This document shows, piece after piece, positions 1 to 8,915 of a stretch of DNA of 64,000 bases. The DNA comes from Salinimicrobium marinum. Lineage in GTDB: Bacteria > Bacteroidota > Bacteroidia > Flavobacteriales > Flavobacteriaceae. Positions within the stretch are counted from its first letter, which is position 1. Each line of letters starts with the position of its first letter. The notes below the pieces were generated by a model that saw nothing but the letters and a program-made list of their open reading frames with translations, made no database searches and was not told where the DNA came from. The position numbers and the translations under genes are program-made. The DNA is taken from positions 1 through 64,000 of the forward strand of contig NZ_BMXB01000014.1 in the NCBI RefSeq assembly GCF_014651535.1, in the 5' to 3' direction.

Positions 1-23
1 AGCTCAAAAAATCACCCACAAAA

Positions 24-65
24 AAAGCGACCAAGTCAAAAATACTTTTTTGCTTGATCGCTTTC
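24..65. other. Imperfect inverted repeat
   Basis: AGCGACCAAG pairs with CTTGATCGCT across a 20-nt A/T-rich loop, with one G-T mismatch. The - strand copy is followed by a T run, but no - strand gene lies to its right, so it is more likely a 3' structure of a + strand gene that ends before the window. Confidence 0.4.
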
Positions 66-97
66 ATAAAATTACCTCAAAAGAGATAGTTTTTCAG

Positions 98-127
98 TGC
101 CCTCGGTAAATCACCAGGGCATTTTTT
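98..127 (+). terminator. Rho-independent terminator of a gene upstream of the window
   Basis: A TGCCCT/AGGGCA stem with a 12-nt loop is followed directly by six T residues. It points rightwards and no gene precedes it here, so it probably ends a gene lying left of base 1. Confidence 0.55.
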
Positions 128-258
128 CATTAAGTTAATTTTTAATTCTAATACATTAAATTTTAAAGTTAATGTGAAGTTATATTAGATCTCTGATGTT
201 TCATAATATGTGAAATTAATCTTGGTTCTTAATTCTGGCAGCGCATCGGTCCAGACTC

Positions 259-293
259 TTTACAAAGCAATTATGATTAAAATGATATCTTTG
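259..293 (+). promoter_or_regulatory. Bacteroidota-type promoter of trhO
   Basis: TATCTTTG at 286-293 matches the TAnnTTTG -7 consensus, with a TTTAC element near 259 in the -33 region. The predicted start point lies about 30 nt before the trhO ATG. Confidence 0.55.
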
Positions 294-328
294 CAAAATA
301 TTCTTTAATTCTTAAACATTAGTATAGC

Positions 329-1360
329 ATGCAACTGTACAATAAATTAAGCGCTAAAGAAAGAGCAGCCCTTTTGGAGGAAGCCGGGGAAGACCGGTTG
401 ACACTCTCTTTCTACCAATACGCTAAAATTGGAAACCCCGAACTTTTCAGGAATCATTTATTTATCGCTTGGGACCAGATGGAGGTTCTTGGCCGAATTT
501 ATGTTGCCCACGAAGGAATCAACGCCCAGCTTTCTGTACCCGCTAAAAAATTTCCGGAGTTTAAAAACTTTTTAGACGGAATTAATTTTCTGAAAGATGT
601 TCGCCTCAACATCGCCATTGAACACGATTTAAAGTCATTCCTTAAACTAAAGGTGAAAGTCCGCGACAAAATTGTTGCCGATGGACTTAATGACTCGACC
701 TTTGACGTCACCAATAAAGGGGTGCACGTGGATGCGCTAAAGTTTAATGAACTGCTGGAAGATCCAGATACTATTCTGGTAGATATGAGAAACCACTATG
801 AAAGTGAAATAGGCCATTTTAAAGGAGCGATCACTCCCGATGTGGATACCTTCAGGGATTCTTTGGATATCATTGAAGAAGATCTCAAGGACCATAAAGA
901 AGACAAAAAGCTGGTGATGTATTGTACCGGTGGAATTCGCTGTGAAAAGGCAAGTGCTTATTACAAACATAAAGGCTTCCAGAATGTTTTTCAGCTGGAG
1001 GGTGGGATCATTGAATATGCCCGACAGGTAGAAAACCTGAAACTGGAAAATAAATTCCAGGGGAAAAACTTTGTATTTGACCACCGCAGGGGAGAACGTA
1101 TTAGTGATGATATCATCTCAAACTGCCACCAGTGCGGGAAACCTTGCGACACCCATGTAAATTGCGCCAATGAAGCCTGCCACTTGCTGTTCATCCAGTG
1201 CGAGGAATGTGCGGCAAAAATGGATCATTGCTGTTCAGATAAATGTCAGGAAATAAACGCTCTGCCTTACGAAGAGCAAAAAGCATTGCGCAAAGGAATT
1301 CCTAATAGTAACAAGATCTTTAAAAAAGGAAGATCTGAGGTATTGAAATTCAAACAGTAG
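329..1360 (+). CDS. trhO: tRNA uridine(34) hydroxylase TrhO (rhodanese family)
   Basis: This 343-residue protein fits the TrhO/YceA family, which makes 5-hydroxyuridine at position 34 of some tRNAs. Residues 1-120 match the family N-terminal domain (VAHEGINAQ near 59-67). A rhodanese domain (about 130-235) carries the active-site loop YCTGGIRC with Cys199 as the expected catalytic residue. The C-terminal 75 residues are Cys-rich (CHQCGKPC, CEEC, DHCCSDKC), as usual for long family members, and may bind metal. It is a single gene with its own promoter and terminator. The start is supported by the promoter spacing. Confidence 0.93.
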   Translation: MQLYNKLSAKERAALLEEAGEDRLTLSFYQYAKIGNPELFRNHLFIAWDQMEVLGRIYVAHEGINAQLSVPAKKFPEFKNFLDGINFLKDVRLNIAIEHDLKSFLKLKVKVRDKIVADGLNDSTFDVTNKGVHVDALKFNELLEDPDTILVDMRNHYESEIGHFKGAITPDVDTFRDSLDIIEEDLKDHKEDKKLVMYCTGGIRCEKASAYYKHKGFQNVFQLEGGIIEYARQVENLKLENKFQGKNFVFDHRRGERISDDIISNCHQCGKPCDTHVNCANEACHLLFIQCEECAAKMDHCCSDKCQEINALPYEEQKALRKGIPNSNKIFKKGRSEVLKFKQ

Positions 1361-1409
1361 ATTTTTTTAATCCGATTTGGAAATAGATTAATCCTACAAA
1401 TATAAATTT

Positions 1410-1443
1410 CCTGCAAGGCCAAAAAGACCTTGCAGGTTTTTTT
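1410..1443 (+). terminator. Rho-independent terminator of trhO
   Basis: A perfect 9-bp stem, CCTGCAAGG/CCTTGCAGG, is followed by a run of T. It lies 50 bp after the trhO stop codon. Confidence 0.85.
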
Positions 1444-1559
1444 CAATTTTCCGAGGAAATCATATAGTTTTTTCCAATCTCTTTTGGTAACTCCCTCCTG
1501 AGACCTTTTTTCACGTCTGAATATTTCGATAATATGAACCTACTTTCCTGAGTGAATAA

Positions 1560-1658
1560 AAAATTATTACCTTCAAACCTTCAGAAGAGTTTAAAAAACG
1601 GCTGCAGGATTTATTTCTAATTAGTACGAAAAGTAGAATCCCGGCGGTTATCCAATAA
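1560..1658 (+). pseudogene. Possible remnant of a small ribbon-helix-helix protein
   Basis: In the 425-bp gap between trhO and ricT one frame reads 32 codons without a start codon: KIITFKPSEEFKKRLQDLF, then a stretch ending SRIPAVIQ and a stop. The pattern of a short strand, an amphipathic helix and the start of a second helix resembles the N-terminus of CopG/RHH antitoxin-like proteins. It has no initiation codon and no partner gene, so it is either a decayed fragment or chance. The rest of the gap holds only the terminator and a promoter-like site. Confidence 0.25.
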
Positions 1659-1702
1659 AATTAGCTTTACCGCTTACGCGTATAAAGCTCTCAATAAATT
1701 GG

Positions 1703-1710
1703 TATCTTTA
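1703..1710 (+). promoter_or_regulatory. Possible -7 box of ricT-gldH
   Basis: TATCTTTA differs from the TAnnTTTG consensus only in the last base and lies 76 nt before the ricT ATG. No clear -33 element is visible. Confidence 0.35.
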
Positions 1711-1785
1711 CCGTTTTAAAGTGAATTATTAATTTTCAATATTGTTGGGTAGGACTGCCGGGCAATATTTCAATATATATAAAAT

Positions 1786-2940
1786 ATGGGATGTGAAAGT
1801 TGCTCGACCGGTGGCGGTCAGCCAAAGGGATGTAAGAATAACGGCACGTGTGGAACAGATGGTTGCAATAAACTTTCTGCTTTTGACTGGCTGTCGAATA
1901 TGGAACTTCCCAATGGAATGGCGCCCTTCGAGTTTGTGGAAGTCCGTTTCAAGAACGGAAGAAAACATTTTTTCAGAAATACCGAAAATTTAAGTTTAAG
2001 TATAGGAGACGTGGTTGCCACCGAGGCAGCTCCAGGTCATGATGTGGGAATTGTAGCCTTAACCGGGGAATTGGTAAGGGTACAAATGAAGAAGAAAAAA
2101 GTACGGCAGGACAGCAGCGAGATCCTTAAAATTTACCGTAAAGCTTCCCAGCGGGATATAGACATCTGGCAGGAAGCACGGGAGCGGGAGGACAAAATGA
2201 AAGTACGAGCCCGTGAAATAGCAATTCGTCTTAACCTTCAAATGAAGATAAGTGATATTGAATTTCAGGGAGATGCTTCAAAAGCTACTTTTTATTATAC
2301 AGCGGAAGAAAGAGTGGATTTCCGGCAGTTGATCAAGGAATTTGCCAGGGAATTTAACACCCGGATTGAGATGCGGCAGATTGGCTTCAGGCAGGAAGCT
2401 GCCCGTTTGGGAGGAATCGGTTCTTGCGGAAGAGAACTTTGTTGCTCTACCTGGTTGACAGACTTTAGATCCGTAAATACTTCAGCAGCAAGATATCAGC
2501 AGCTATCGCTAAATCCGCAGAAACTTGCTGGGCAGTGTGGAAAGTTAAAATGTTGCCTTAACTATGAGCTGGACACTTATCTGGATGCTTTAAAAGATTT
2601 TCCGAAGACAGAGGTGAAGCTTTACACCAAAAAAGGAACAGCTGTTTGTCAAAAAATCGACATTTTCAAAGGAATGCTTTGGTATGCTTATGAAGGGGAC
2701 TGGAGCAACTGGCATACATTAACTGCAGAACAGGCAAATACCATTATTAATGCGAATTCGAAGAAGGAACCTGTAAATAGTATTGAGGAATATGCCGTTG
2801 AATTGCTGCAGGAATCCAAACCCGACTTTGGAAACGTGGTAGGGCAGGACAGCCTTACGCGATTTGACAACAAAGGAACGTCTGGCAAGAAAAAACGTAA
2901 AAACAAGCGTAAAAAGAGAAAACCACAGAGAGATGCATAA
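1786..2940 (+). CDS. ricT: RicT/YaaT-like PSP1 domain protein
   Basis: This 384-residue protein carries the PSP1 domain (about 45-260) of RicT. In Bacillus RicT works with RicA and RicF as an Fe-S protein complex affecting RNA maturation; its role in flavobacteria is less clear. Paired cysteine motifs CGRELCC (214-220) and CGKLKCC (251-257) are the family hallmarks. The N-terminal 30 residues add six more cysteines (CESC, CKNNGTC, C27), and the C-terminus is a very basic KKKRKNKRKKRK tail. It overlaps gldH by 8 bp, so the two are probably translationally coupled. No ricA or ricF is visible in the window. Confidence 0.85.
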   Translation: MGCESCSTGGGQPKGCKNNGTCGTDGCNKLSAFDWLSNMELPNGMAPFEFVEVRFKNGRKHFFRNTENLSLSIGDVVATEAAPGHDVGIVALTGELVRVQMKKKKVRQDSSEILKIYRKASQRDIDIWQEAREREDKMKVRAREIAIRLNLQMKISDIEFQGDASKATFYYTAEERVDFRQLIKEFAREFNTRIEMRQIGFRQEAARLGGIGSCGRELCCSTWLTDFRSVNTSAARYQQLSLNPQKLAGQCGKLKCCLNYELDTYLDALKDFPKTEVKLYTKKGTAVCQKIDIFKGMLWYAYEGDWSNWHTLTAEQANTIINANSKKEPVNSIEEYAVELLQESKPDFGNVVGQDSLTRFDNKGTSGKKKRKNKRKKRKPQRDA

Positions 2941-3418
2941 AGCCCTTATGGTGTGCCTTTTAGGTTGCCTGCTATTGTTTTCCTGTGATAAAACAAGGGT
3001 AGTGGATACGTATGAAAGTCTGCCGGAGCAATGGCACAAAGATTCTGTGGTAAAATTTAATTTTACCGCCCCGGATACTATACAGCCTTATAATTTGTTT
3101 ATAAATATCCGGAACAATGCAGATTACTCCTTCAGTAACCTTTTTTTACTAACAGAAATGGTCTTTCCGAATGGGAAAGTTATAAGCGATACGCTGGAAT
3201 ACCGAATGGCAGAACCATCGGGGGAATGGCTTGGCACAGGCTTTGGTGAGTTAAAGGAAAACAAACTCTGGTATAAGGAGAACGTTCGTTTTTCTGAAGA
3301 AGGAGAATATGAAATTCAGATTCAGCAGGCCATGCGAAGAGGTGGCGAGACTGAGGGAATTCAGGATCTTGAAGGGATCACAGAGGTTGGTTTTAGAATA
3401 GAAAAAACAGATAATTAA
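2933..3418 (+). CDS. gldH: Gliding motility lipoprotein GldH
   Basis: This is a 161-residue lipoprotein with a signal peptide ending in a lipobox (LLLFSC, Cys19). The frame is open back to 2864, but the ATG at 2933 puts the signal peptide at the N-terminus and fits GldH length, so it was chosen. GldH is needed for gliding in Flavobacterium johnsoniae and is thought to act with the other Gld lipoproteins at the cell envelope. Placement directly after ricT and before a penicillin-binding protein is a familiar flavobacterial order. The body (residues 20-160) is a beta-rich domain of unknown biochemistry. Confidence 0.85.
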   Translation: MHKALMVCLLGCLLLFSCDKTRVVDTYESLPEQWHKDSVVKFNFTAPDTIQPYNLFINIRNNADYSFSNLFLLTEMVFPNGKVISDTLEYRMAEPSGEWLGTGFGELKENKLWYKENVRFSEEGEYEIQIQQAMRRGGETEGIQDLEGITEVGFRIEKTDN

Positions 3419-3428
3419 GAAATAGCCG

Positions 3429-5762
3429 ATGGGCAAATCAACTGCAAAATCAGAAAAGGCTTCCAAAAAAAGATCATACAGCCGCTATATTGTTTGGTTC
3501 TGGTCTTTATTTGCCGCAGGAATACTGGCGGTACTTTTATTATTCCTTATGGCGAGCTGGGGAGTATTCGGGCCTATGCCCACTTTCGAGGAACTTGAAA
3601 ATCCCGAGACCAATCTCGCTACAGAAATTTTCTCATCTGATGGGGAAACGCTGGGTAAATACTATAACGAAAACCGTACTCCGGTGAAGTATGAAGATTT
3701 GCCACAGCACCTGGTAGATGCATTGGTAGCTACCGAGGATGAGCGCTATTTCAATCACGCAGGTATTGATGCAAAAGGTACCTTGAGGGCCGCTGTCTAT
3801 CTTGGGAAAAGGGGAGGGGCAAGTACCATAACCCAACAGCTATCGAAACTTCTATTCACCGAAAATGTATCTAGAAATCCAGTTGCAAGGGTACTTCAAA
3901 AATTTAAGGAATGGATTATTGCCATTCGGCTGGAAAGTCAGTACACTAAGGAAGAGATCATCACCATGTATCTCAACAAGTATGATTTTCTTTACCAGGC
4001 CGTAGGAATACGATCTGCTTCAAAAATTTACTTCGGAAAAGAACCAAAGGAACTTAAATTAGAGGAAGCTGCAGTGTTGGTCGCAATGCTTAAAAATCCT
4101 ATTTTATATAATCCGGCGAAAGAAAAATTTAAAGATAACTCTATACAAAGGAGGAATCAGGTGTTGAAGCAGATGGAGATTAATGATTATATTTCAGGAA
4201 CCGAAAAAGATTCTTTGCAGGGGCTTCCGTTAAGACTGGATTTCTCTCCGCAGGGCCATGATGAAGGAGTAGCCACTTACTTCAGGGTGTATCTTCAGGG
4301 GTTCATGAAAGACTGGATCGAGAAAAATCCGAAGCCTGATGGTGACAAGTATAATATCTACCGCGACGGACTGAAAATTTACACGAGTATAGATTCCAGG
4401 ATGCAGCAATATGCCGAAGAAGCGGTTGAAATGCACATGTCCAAACTTCAGAAGGAATTTGACCGTCAAAACCGAAATAACAAAACGGCACCGTTCCGGG
4501 ATGTAACGGTGGAGGAACGAAATAAAATTGTTCGGGATGCGATGAGACGTTCTGAAAGATGGAGAATTCTGGATGCACAGGGAAAATCTTCCGAAGAGAT
4601 CGCAGCTTCTTTTGAAGAAGAGACCGATATGAGAATCTTTAGCTGGCAGGGAATCAAAGATACGGTGATGACTCCACGAGATTCCATTTTATATTATAAA
4701 TCATTTCTGCAAACAGGGATGATGTCTATGACCCCACAAACCGGGGAAGTTAAAGCATGGGTGGGAGGAATTCATTTTAAGCATTTCAAATACGACCACG
4801 TGAAACAGGGGAAAAGACAGGTTGGATCTACTTTTAAGCCGTTTGTATATGCAACAGCGATAGATCAACTACATTTATCTCCCTGTGATACCCTGCCAAA
4901 GAGTTCGTATACCATAGAAGCGGGCAGGCATGGCAATATGCAGGACTGGACGCCAAAGAACAGTGGTGGAAGAAAGGATGATTACCTTGGGATGGTGAGC
5001 CTGAAAGATGCACTTGCAGAATCAATAAACACAGTTACTGCCCGGCTTATTGATAAAACAGGTCCGGGGCCGGTGATCGATCTTATCGACAAACTAGGCG
5101 TGGATACCGGTAATATTCCTGAAGTGCCTTCAATAGCCCTGGGAACTGCAGATTTAAGTGTATTTGAAATGGTTTCTGCTTACAGTGCATTTGTAAATGA
5201 AGGCGTTTATGTGAAGCCGGTAATTGTTAACAGGATTGAAGATAAAAACGGAACTGTGCTTTATCAACATGTGCCTGAAACCAGAGATGTTTTGAGTAAA
5301 GAATCTGCTTATGTGACTGTGAATTTGATGGAAGGGGTGACTCAAACCGGATCCGGAACCAGGTTACGTGGAAACTGGGCCGTAAACGATCCCTACTACA
5401 ATAGTGTGATAACAGGATATCCATATAATTTCAAAAATCCTATTGCAGGAAAAACAGGAACTACTCAAAACCAAAGTGACGGCTGGTTTATGGGTATGGT
5501 GCCAGATCTTGTGACCGGAGTATGGGTTGGAGCAGAAGACCGTGCGGTACATTTCCCCGGGATAAGATATGGACAGGGAGCAGCCATGGCATTGCCTATA
5601 TGGGGCGTTTACATGAAGAAAGTCTATGCCGATGATAAGCTGGACGTTTCTGACGGGGATTTCCCAAAGCCTGATACTCTTTCCATTGAAACCGACTGCA
5701 GTAACTATGGCCGTGGCAGTGATAGTGGTTCGGGAGGTATTCCAGATGAACTTGATTTTTAG
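3429..5762 (+). CDS. Class A penicillin-binding protein (PBP1A type)
   Basis: This 777-residue bifunctional peptidoglycan synthase has a short basic cytoplasmic N-terminus and one membrane helix (about 21-43). A GT51 glycosyltransferase domain follows (about 60-250; ATEDERYFNHAG with Glu103 as the expected catalytic acid, and GASTITQQL). A transpeptidase domain (about 420-740) carries the nucleophile motif STFK (Ser467), SIN, and KTGTT at 675-679. A family insert lies between the two domains. All catalytic motifs are intact. It starts 10 bp after gldH and is probably cotranscribed with ricT-gldH. Confidence 0.95.
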   Translation: MGKSTAKSEKASKKRSYSRYIVWFWSLFAAGILAVLLLFLMASWGVFGPMPTFEELENPETNLATEIFSSDGETLGKYYNENRTPVKYEDLPQHLVDALVATEDERYFNHAGIDAKGTLRAAVYLGKRGGASTITQQLSKLLFTENVSRNPVARVLQKFKEWIIAIRLESQYTKEEIITMYLNKYDFLYQAVGIRSASKIYFGKEPKELKLEEAAVLVAMLKNPILYNPAKEKFKDNSIQRRNQVLKQMEINDYISGTEKDSLQGLPLRLDFSPQGHDEGVATYFRVYLQGFMKDWIEKNPKPDGDKYNIYRDGLKIYTSIDSRMQQYAEEAVEMHMSKLQKEFDRQNRNNKTAPFRDVTVEERNKIVRDAMRRSERWRILDAQGKSSEEIAASFEEETDMRIFSWQGIKDTVMTPRDSILYYKSFLQTGMMSMTPQTGEVKAWVGGIHFKHFKYDHVKQGKRQVGSTFKPFVYATAIDQLHLSPCDTLPKSSYTIEAGRHGNMQDWTPKNSGGRKDDYLGMVSLKDALAESINTVTARLIDKTGPGPVIDLIDKLGVDTGNIPEVPSIALGTADLSVFEMVSAYSAFVNEGVYVKPVIVNRIEDKNGTVLYQHVPETRDVLSKESAYVTVNLMEGVTQTGSGTRLRGNWAVNDPYYNSVITGYPYNFKNPIAGKTGTTQNQSDGWFMGMVPDLVTGVWVGAEDRAVHFPGIRYGQGAAMALPIWGVYMKKVYADDKLDVSDGDFPKPDTLSIETDCSNYGRGSDSGSGGIPDELDF

Positions 5763-5789
5763 AATAATAATTCTGAATATAAATATAGA

Positions 5790-5915
5790 GGCTGTTTAAA
5801 AAGCTTTAAAATCGTCATTCTGAAGTTATTTTTGAATCTTAATATTCTGATTTACAGAATTTATTAGAACTTTAAACAAGTTTAGGTTGACGTAAAAAGT
5901 GTTTTTTAGACAGTC
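5790..5915. repeat. MITE-like intergenic repeat, copy 1
   Basis: About 125 bp begins GGCTGTTTAAAAAG and ends in the inverse, TTTTTTAGACAGTC. The interior includes a CATTCTGAA core and GGTTGACGTAA. The same ends and interior words recur at 30150-30284, between hemD and hemC. It has no coding capacity and occupies most of the gap after the PBP gene. Confidence 0.6.
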
Positions 5916-6016
5916 TTTTTATGACAATTTTTTCCTGAATACCGATGTTCAAAAACATCATTTCTGGTTAAAATCTTTATGCTGAACCCCAATATTCTCT
6001 AAAGAATCGAAAACCA

Positions 6017-6047
6017 TTGCGACCAAAATAATTATTTCGTAATTTTC
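6017..6047 (+). promoter_or_regulatory. Promoter of the CoA-transferase genes
   Basis: TTG at 6017-6019 is followed after 20 nt by TAATTTTC at 6040-6047, close to the TTG/TAnnTTTG consensus. It lies 20 nt before the scoA ATG. Confidence 0.45.
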
Positions 6048-6066
6048 CCTAAGAAATTTTTACGAA

Positions 6067-6765
6067 ATGATAAAAAAGACAGTTGATAATGTACAGGATG
6101 CTTTGGATGGTGTTCATGATGGCATGACCTTTATGCTGGGTGGATTTGGTTTAAGCGGGATTCCCGAAAATGCCATTTCTGAACTTGTTAGGTTAAACCT
6201 GAAAAACCTTACCTGTATTTCCAATAATGCCGGGGTCGATGATTTTGGCCTTGGGTTGTTACTCCGTAAAAAACAGATTGACAAAATGATCTCTTCCTAC
6301 GTGGGAGAGAATGCTGAATTTGAACGGCAAATGCTTAGCGGAGAACTTGACGTGGAGCTTACGCCGCAGGGAACTTTGGCCGCCAAATGTCAGGCAGCGC
6401 AACAAGGGTTTCCCGCAATCTTTACCCCTGCAGGATATGGGACCGAAGTAGCCGAAGGAAAAGAAACCCGTGAATTCGACGGAAAAATGTATGTGCTGGA
6501 AGAAGCTTACAAAGCAGATTTTGCTTTTGTAAAAGCATGGAAAGGTGACGAAGCCGGAAACCTGATCTTTAAAGGTACCGCCCGAAATTTTAATCCGTTA
6601 ATGTGCGGTGCTGCGAAAGTGACTGTAGTTGAGGTAGAAGAGCTGGTGAAACCCGGAGAACTCGATCCAAACCAGATCCACATCCCGGGAATCTTTGTGC
6701 AACGCATCTTTCAGGGAAAAGATTACGAGAAAAGAATTGAGAAAAGAACAGTGAGGAGTAAATAG
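6067..6765 (+). CDS. scoA: 3-oxoacid CoA-transferase subunit A
   Basis: This 232-residue protein matches the alpha subunit of succinyl-CoA:3-ketoacid (or acetate/acetoacetate) CoA-transferases over its full length. Landmarks are the N-terminal [13 protein letters not shown] (about 25-37), LTPQGTLA, and FTPAGYGT. The heterotetramer moves CoA between an acyl-CoA and a 3-oxoacid in ketone-body or branched-chain breakdown. The beta subunit follows 131 bp downstream. The exact substrate cannot be read from the sequence. Confidence 0.9.
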   Translation: MIKKTVDNVQDALDGVHDGMTFMLGGFGLSGIPENAISELVRLNLKNLTCISNNAGVDDFGLGLLLRKKQIDKMISSYVGENAEFERQMLSGELDVELTPQGTLAAKCQAAQQGFPAIFTPAGYGTEVAEGKETREFDGKMYVLEEAYKADFAFVKAWKGDEAGNLIFKGTARNFNPLMCGAAKVTVVEVEELVKPGELDPNQIHIPGIFVQRIFQGKDYEKRIEKRTVRSK

Positions 6766-6860
6766 GATTTGAAGATTTGAGAACGGGTTGATTTGAGGAT
6801 TTAGAGAATCAGATTATAGATTCGAAAATTTATCTTCAAATTTAACTAATCTTCGAACAA

Positions 6861-6881
6861 GATTCCCGCTTTCGCGGGAAT
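6861..6881. repeat. Hairpin repeat between scoA and scoB
   Basis: ATTCCCGC and GCGGGAAT form a perfect 8-bp stem around TTTC, followed by GACA. This short palindrome type is scattered in many genomes. The spacer before it is low-complexity (repeated GATTTGA words). It has no T tail, so it is not an obvious terminator; it could stabilise or separate the two messages. Confidence 0.6.
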
Positions 6882-6896
6882 GACAAAAGATAGATT

Positions 6897-7553
6897 ATGT
6901 TAGACAAAGAAGGAATAGCAAAACGCATCGCAAAAGAGGTAAAAGACGGCTTTTATGTAAACCTGGGAATTGGAATTCCTACGTTGGTAGCCAATTTTGT
7001 GCGCGATGATATACAAGTGGAGTTTCAGAGTGAAAACGGAATCCTGGGAATGGGGCCTTTTCCGTTTGAAGGAGAAGAAGACGCCGATTTGATCAACGCG
7101 GGGAAGCAGACAATCACAGCCTTGCCCGGAGCGAGTTTCTTTGATTCGGCTATGAGTTTTGGAATGATCCGCGGGAAACATGTGGATCTTACCATCCTTG
7201 GTGCCATGGAAGTAGCCGAAAACGGGGACATCGCCAATTGGAAAATTCCGGGGAAAATGGTAAAGGGAATGGGAGGGGCTATGGATCTTGTAGCTTCTGC
7301 CGAAAACATTATTGTGGCTATGATGCACACTAACCGTGCAGGAGAGTCCAAACTGCTTAAAAGGTGCTCTCTTCCGTTAACAGGAGTAGGCTGTGTCACC
7401 AAAATAGTAACCAACCTTGCCGTACTGGAAGTAACCGACAAAGGGTTTAAGCTTTTGGAGCGCGCTCCCGGAATTTCGGTGCAGGAAATTAGAGATGCAA
7501 CAGAGGGAACGCTGATTGTTGAAGGTGATATTCCCGAAATGCAGCTGAATTAG
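6897..7553 (+). CDS. scoB: 3-oxoacid CoA-transferase subunit B
   Basis: This 218-residue beta subunit pairs with scoA. The family motif QSENGILGMGPFP (about 44-56) holds the glutamate that forms the enzyme-CoA thioester. Further landmarks are GASFFDSAMSFGMIRG and the C-terminal LTGVGCV. Length is normal for a separate B subunit. It ends at a terminator shared with the convergent gene at 7616. Confidence 0.9.
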   Translation: MLDKEGIAKRIAKEVKDGFYVNLGIGIPTLVANFVRDDIQVEFQSENGILGMGPFPFEGEEDADLINAGKQTITALPGASFFDSAMSFGMIRGKHVDLTILGAMEVAENGDIANWKIPGKMVKGMGGAMDLVASAENIIVAMMHTNRAGESKLLKRCSLPLTGVGCVTKIVTNLAVLEVTDKGFKLLERAPGISVQEIRDATEGTLIVEGDIPEMQLN

Positions 7554-7568
7554 AAGCATTATAAAAAC

Positions 7569-7602
7569 GGAACCTTCAGATATATTTGGAAGGTTCAGTT
7601 TT
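7569..7602. terminator. Bidirectional terminator
   Basis: GAACCTTC (7570-7577) pairs with GAAGGTTC (7589-7596). T runs follow the stem on both strands, so it can end both scoB and the convergent gene at 7616-7978. Confidence 0.75.
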
Positions 7603-7615
7603 TCTCATCTGATTT

Positions 7616-7978
7616 TTAGTCGAGCAAGGAGGTAGAGTCTTTCTTCAAATTTATTAATCGATCCATGGAATCTGGCAACGAAATAATTTCTCCACGGGCA
7701 TTAACCTGATTAAAATATTCATGCCAGCCTGCATCTGCCACTGCTTTTTCCAATTTTTCAACATATTCCAGCGATGGCATTTTCCAGACAGCCATATACC
7801 TGTAGTCGCTTCGGTAGGGAGTGTGTTCATCATTCATTGCCCAACCCAGGTTTTCTACTCCCTGGTTCATTAACTCTTTCATTCCGCCCCCGGCTTTATT
7901 TATAAAATCCCGCCGCTCCTCTATAGAGAGGTCCATCCATTTCTGGGTGACATTCCATAATTCTACATATAAGTACAT
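7616..7978 (-). CDS. DUF6616-like small protein
   Basis: This 120-residue soluble protein has no signal or membrane segment. The start MYLYVELWN, the phrase SIEERRDFI and the central DYRYMAVWKMP resemble proteins filed as DUF6616, which have a dimeric alpha/beta-barrel (YCII-like) look. No catalytic residues are evident and no function is known. It is monocistronic and convergent with scoB. Confidence 0.6.
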   Translation of the reverse strand: MYLYVELWNVTQKWMDLSIEERRDFINKAGGGMKELMNQGVENLGWAMNDEHTPYRSDYRYMAVWKMPSLEYVEKLEKAVADAGWHEYFNQVNARGEIISLPDSMDRLINLKKDSTSLLD

Positions 7979-8202
7979 ATCAAAAATTTTTAATTAGCTA
8001 AAGATTGATGAGTATAAAATTAATTTTCCCTCTCTTTTAAAGATAGTAAATATTTGATATGCAATAAAGTATATTGCATGTTGATTGCAGTCTTGAATTT
8101 AAGGTTTTTGCAGGGTCATTTATGGTTAGCTAAATAATTCTGAATACTTTAATTCACTATCAATTTTCTCTGCTCTGCTACATCATTTTTTAAAAAATAT
8201 CT

Positions 8203-8865
8203 ATGGCAAACAAATACTTTTTTATCGCAGTTCTTTTACACAGTTTCATTTCCACGGCACAGGATATCACTAAAGTTTATCTCGAAGCAGACTTTAATAC
8301 CAAAATTTCTATTGGGGAAACTTCCCGGGAAATAGTAATGTACGAGAACCATACTGTGGATGTTCCGAAAGTATCAAAATTTTATAATGAGGTGTATGGA
8401 ATCACCCTTAGTATGAACTATCAACTTTCTGAAAATTTTGCGGCCGGAGTGGGCTCCGGAGTTAATTTTGCATTATATGATAATCATCCCGTGCTTGCAG
8501 ATGAATATCAGCATAGGATTTTTATACCTTTTTTCCTCCGGTTAAGAGGGCAAAAATATCTTAGTTCGAAGTCGTTTATATTAAGTGACCTAAACGCGGG
8601 ATACAATTATGCAAACTCCGCATTCGGAAATTCACAAAATGGATACCATTTCAGGGAAAGAGGCGGATATCTTCTGAACCTCAATTTAGGAATAGGCACA
8701 AAAATTTATAGGTTTACTCCAATTTTTAAGCTAGGATATGAACTGAATCAATTTTCTCATGAAAATAGCCTTGAATGGATTGGAGACGGAATGAGCTACG
8801 ATGATAAAGTAAAGTATAAAATTTATTATCATTTACTCACATTTTCATTAAGCATGAAACTGTAA
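8203..8865 (+). CDS. Predicted secreted outer membrane beta-barrel protein
   Basis: This 220-residue protein has a cleavable signal peptide (MANKYFFIAVLLHSFISTAQ, cleavage about residue 20). Alternating hydrophobic strands follow, with aromatic girdle residues, and the C-terminus LLTFSLSMKL ends in the strand pattern typical of outer membrane barrels. It is not a recognised named family. About 224 bp upstream hold no gene. Confidence in the gene is good; in the barrel call, moderate. Confidence 0.6.
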   Translation: MANKYFFIAVLLHSFISTAQDITKVYLEADFNTKISIGETSREIVMYENHTVDVPKVSKFYNEVYGITLSMNYQLSENFAAGVGSGVNFALYDNHPVLADEYQHRIFIPFFLRLRGQKYLSSKSFILSDLNAGYNYANSAFGNSQNGYHFRERGGYLLNLNLGIGTKIYRFTPIFKLGYELNQFSHENSLEWIGDGMSYDDKVKYKIYYHLLTFSLSMKL

Positions 8866-8915
8866 ATCTGGAGCCAGTTTTTTAGCCAATGCTTCACCTA
8901 TTTAAATAAACATAC

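Noticed and set aside
1742-1993. An 83-codon + frame overlapping the ricT start
   Set aside because: It is out of frame with ricT, has no recognisable features, and ricT carries the conserved cysteines.
2864-2932. Longer GldH start at 2864
   Set aside because: It would put 23 basic residues before the signal peptide and read deeply into ricT; the ATG at 2933 gives a proper lipoprotein signal.
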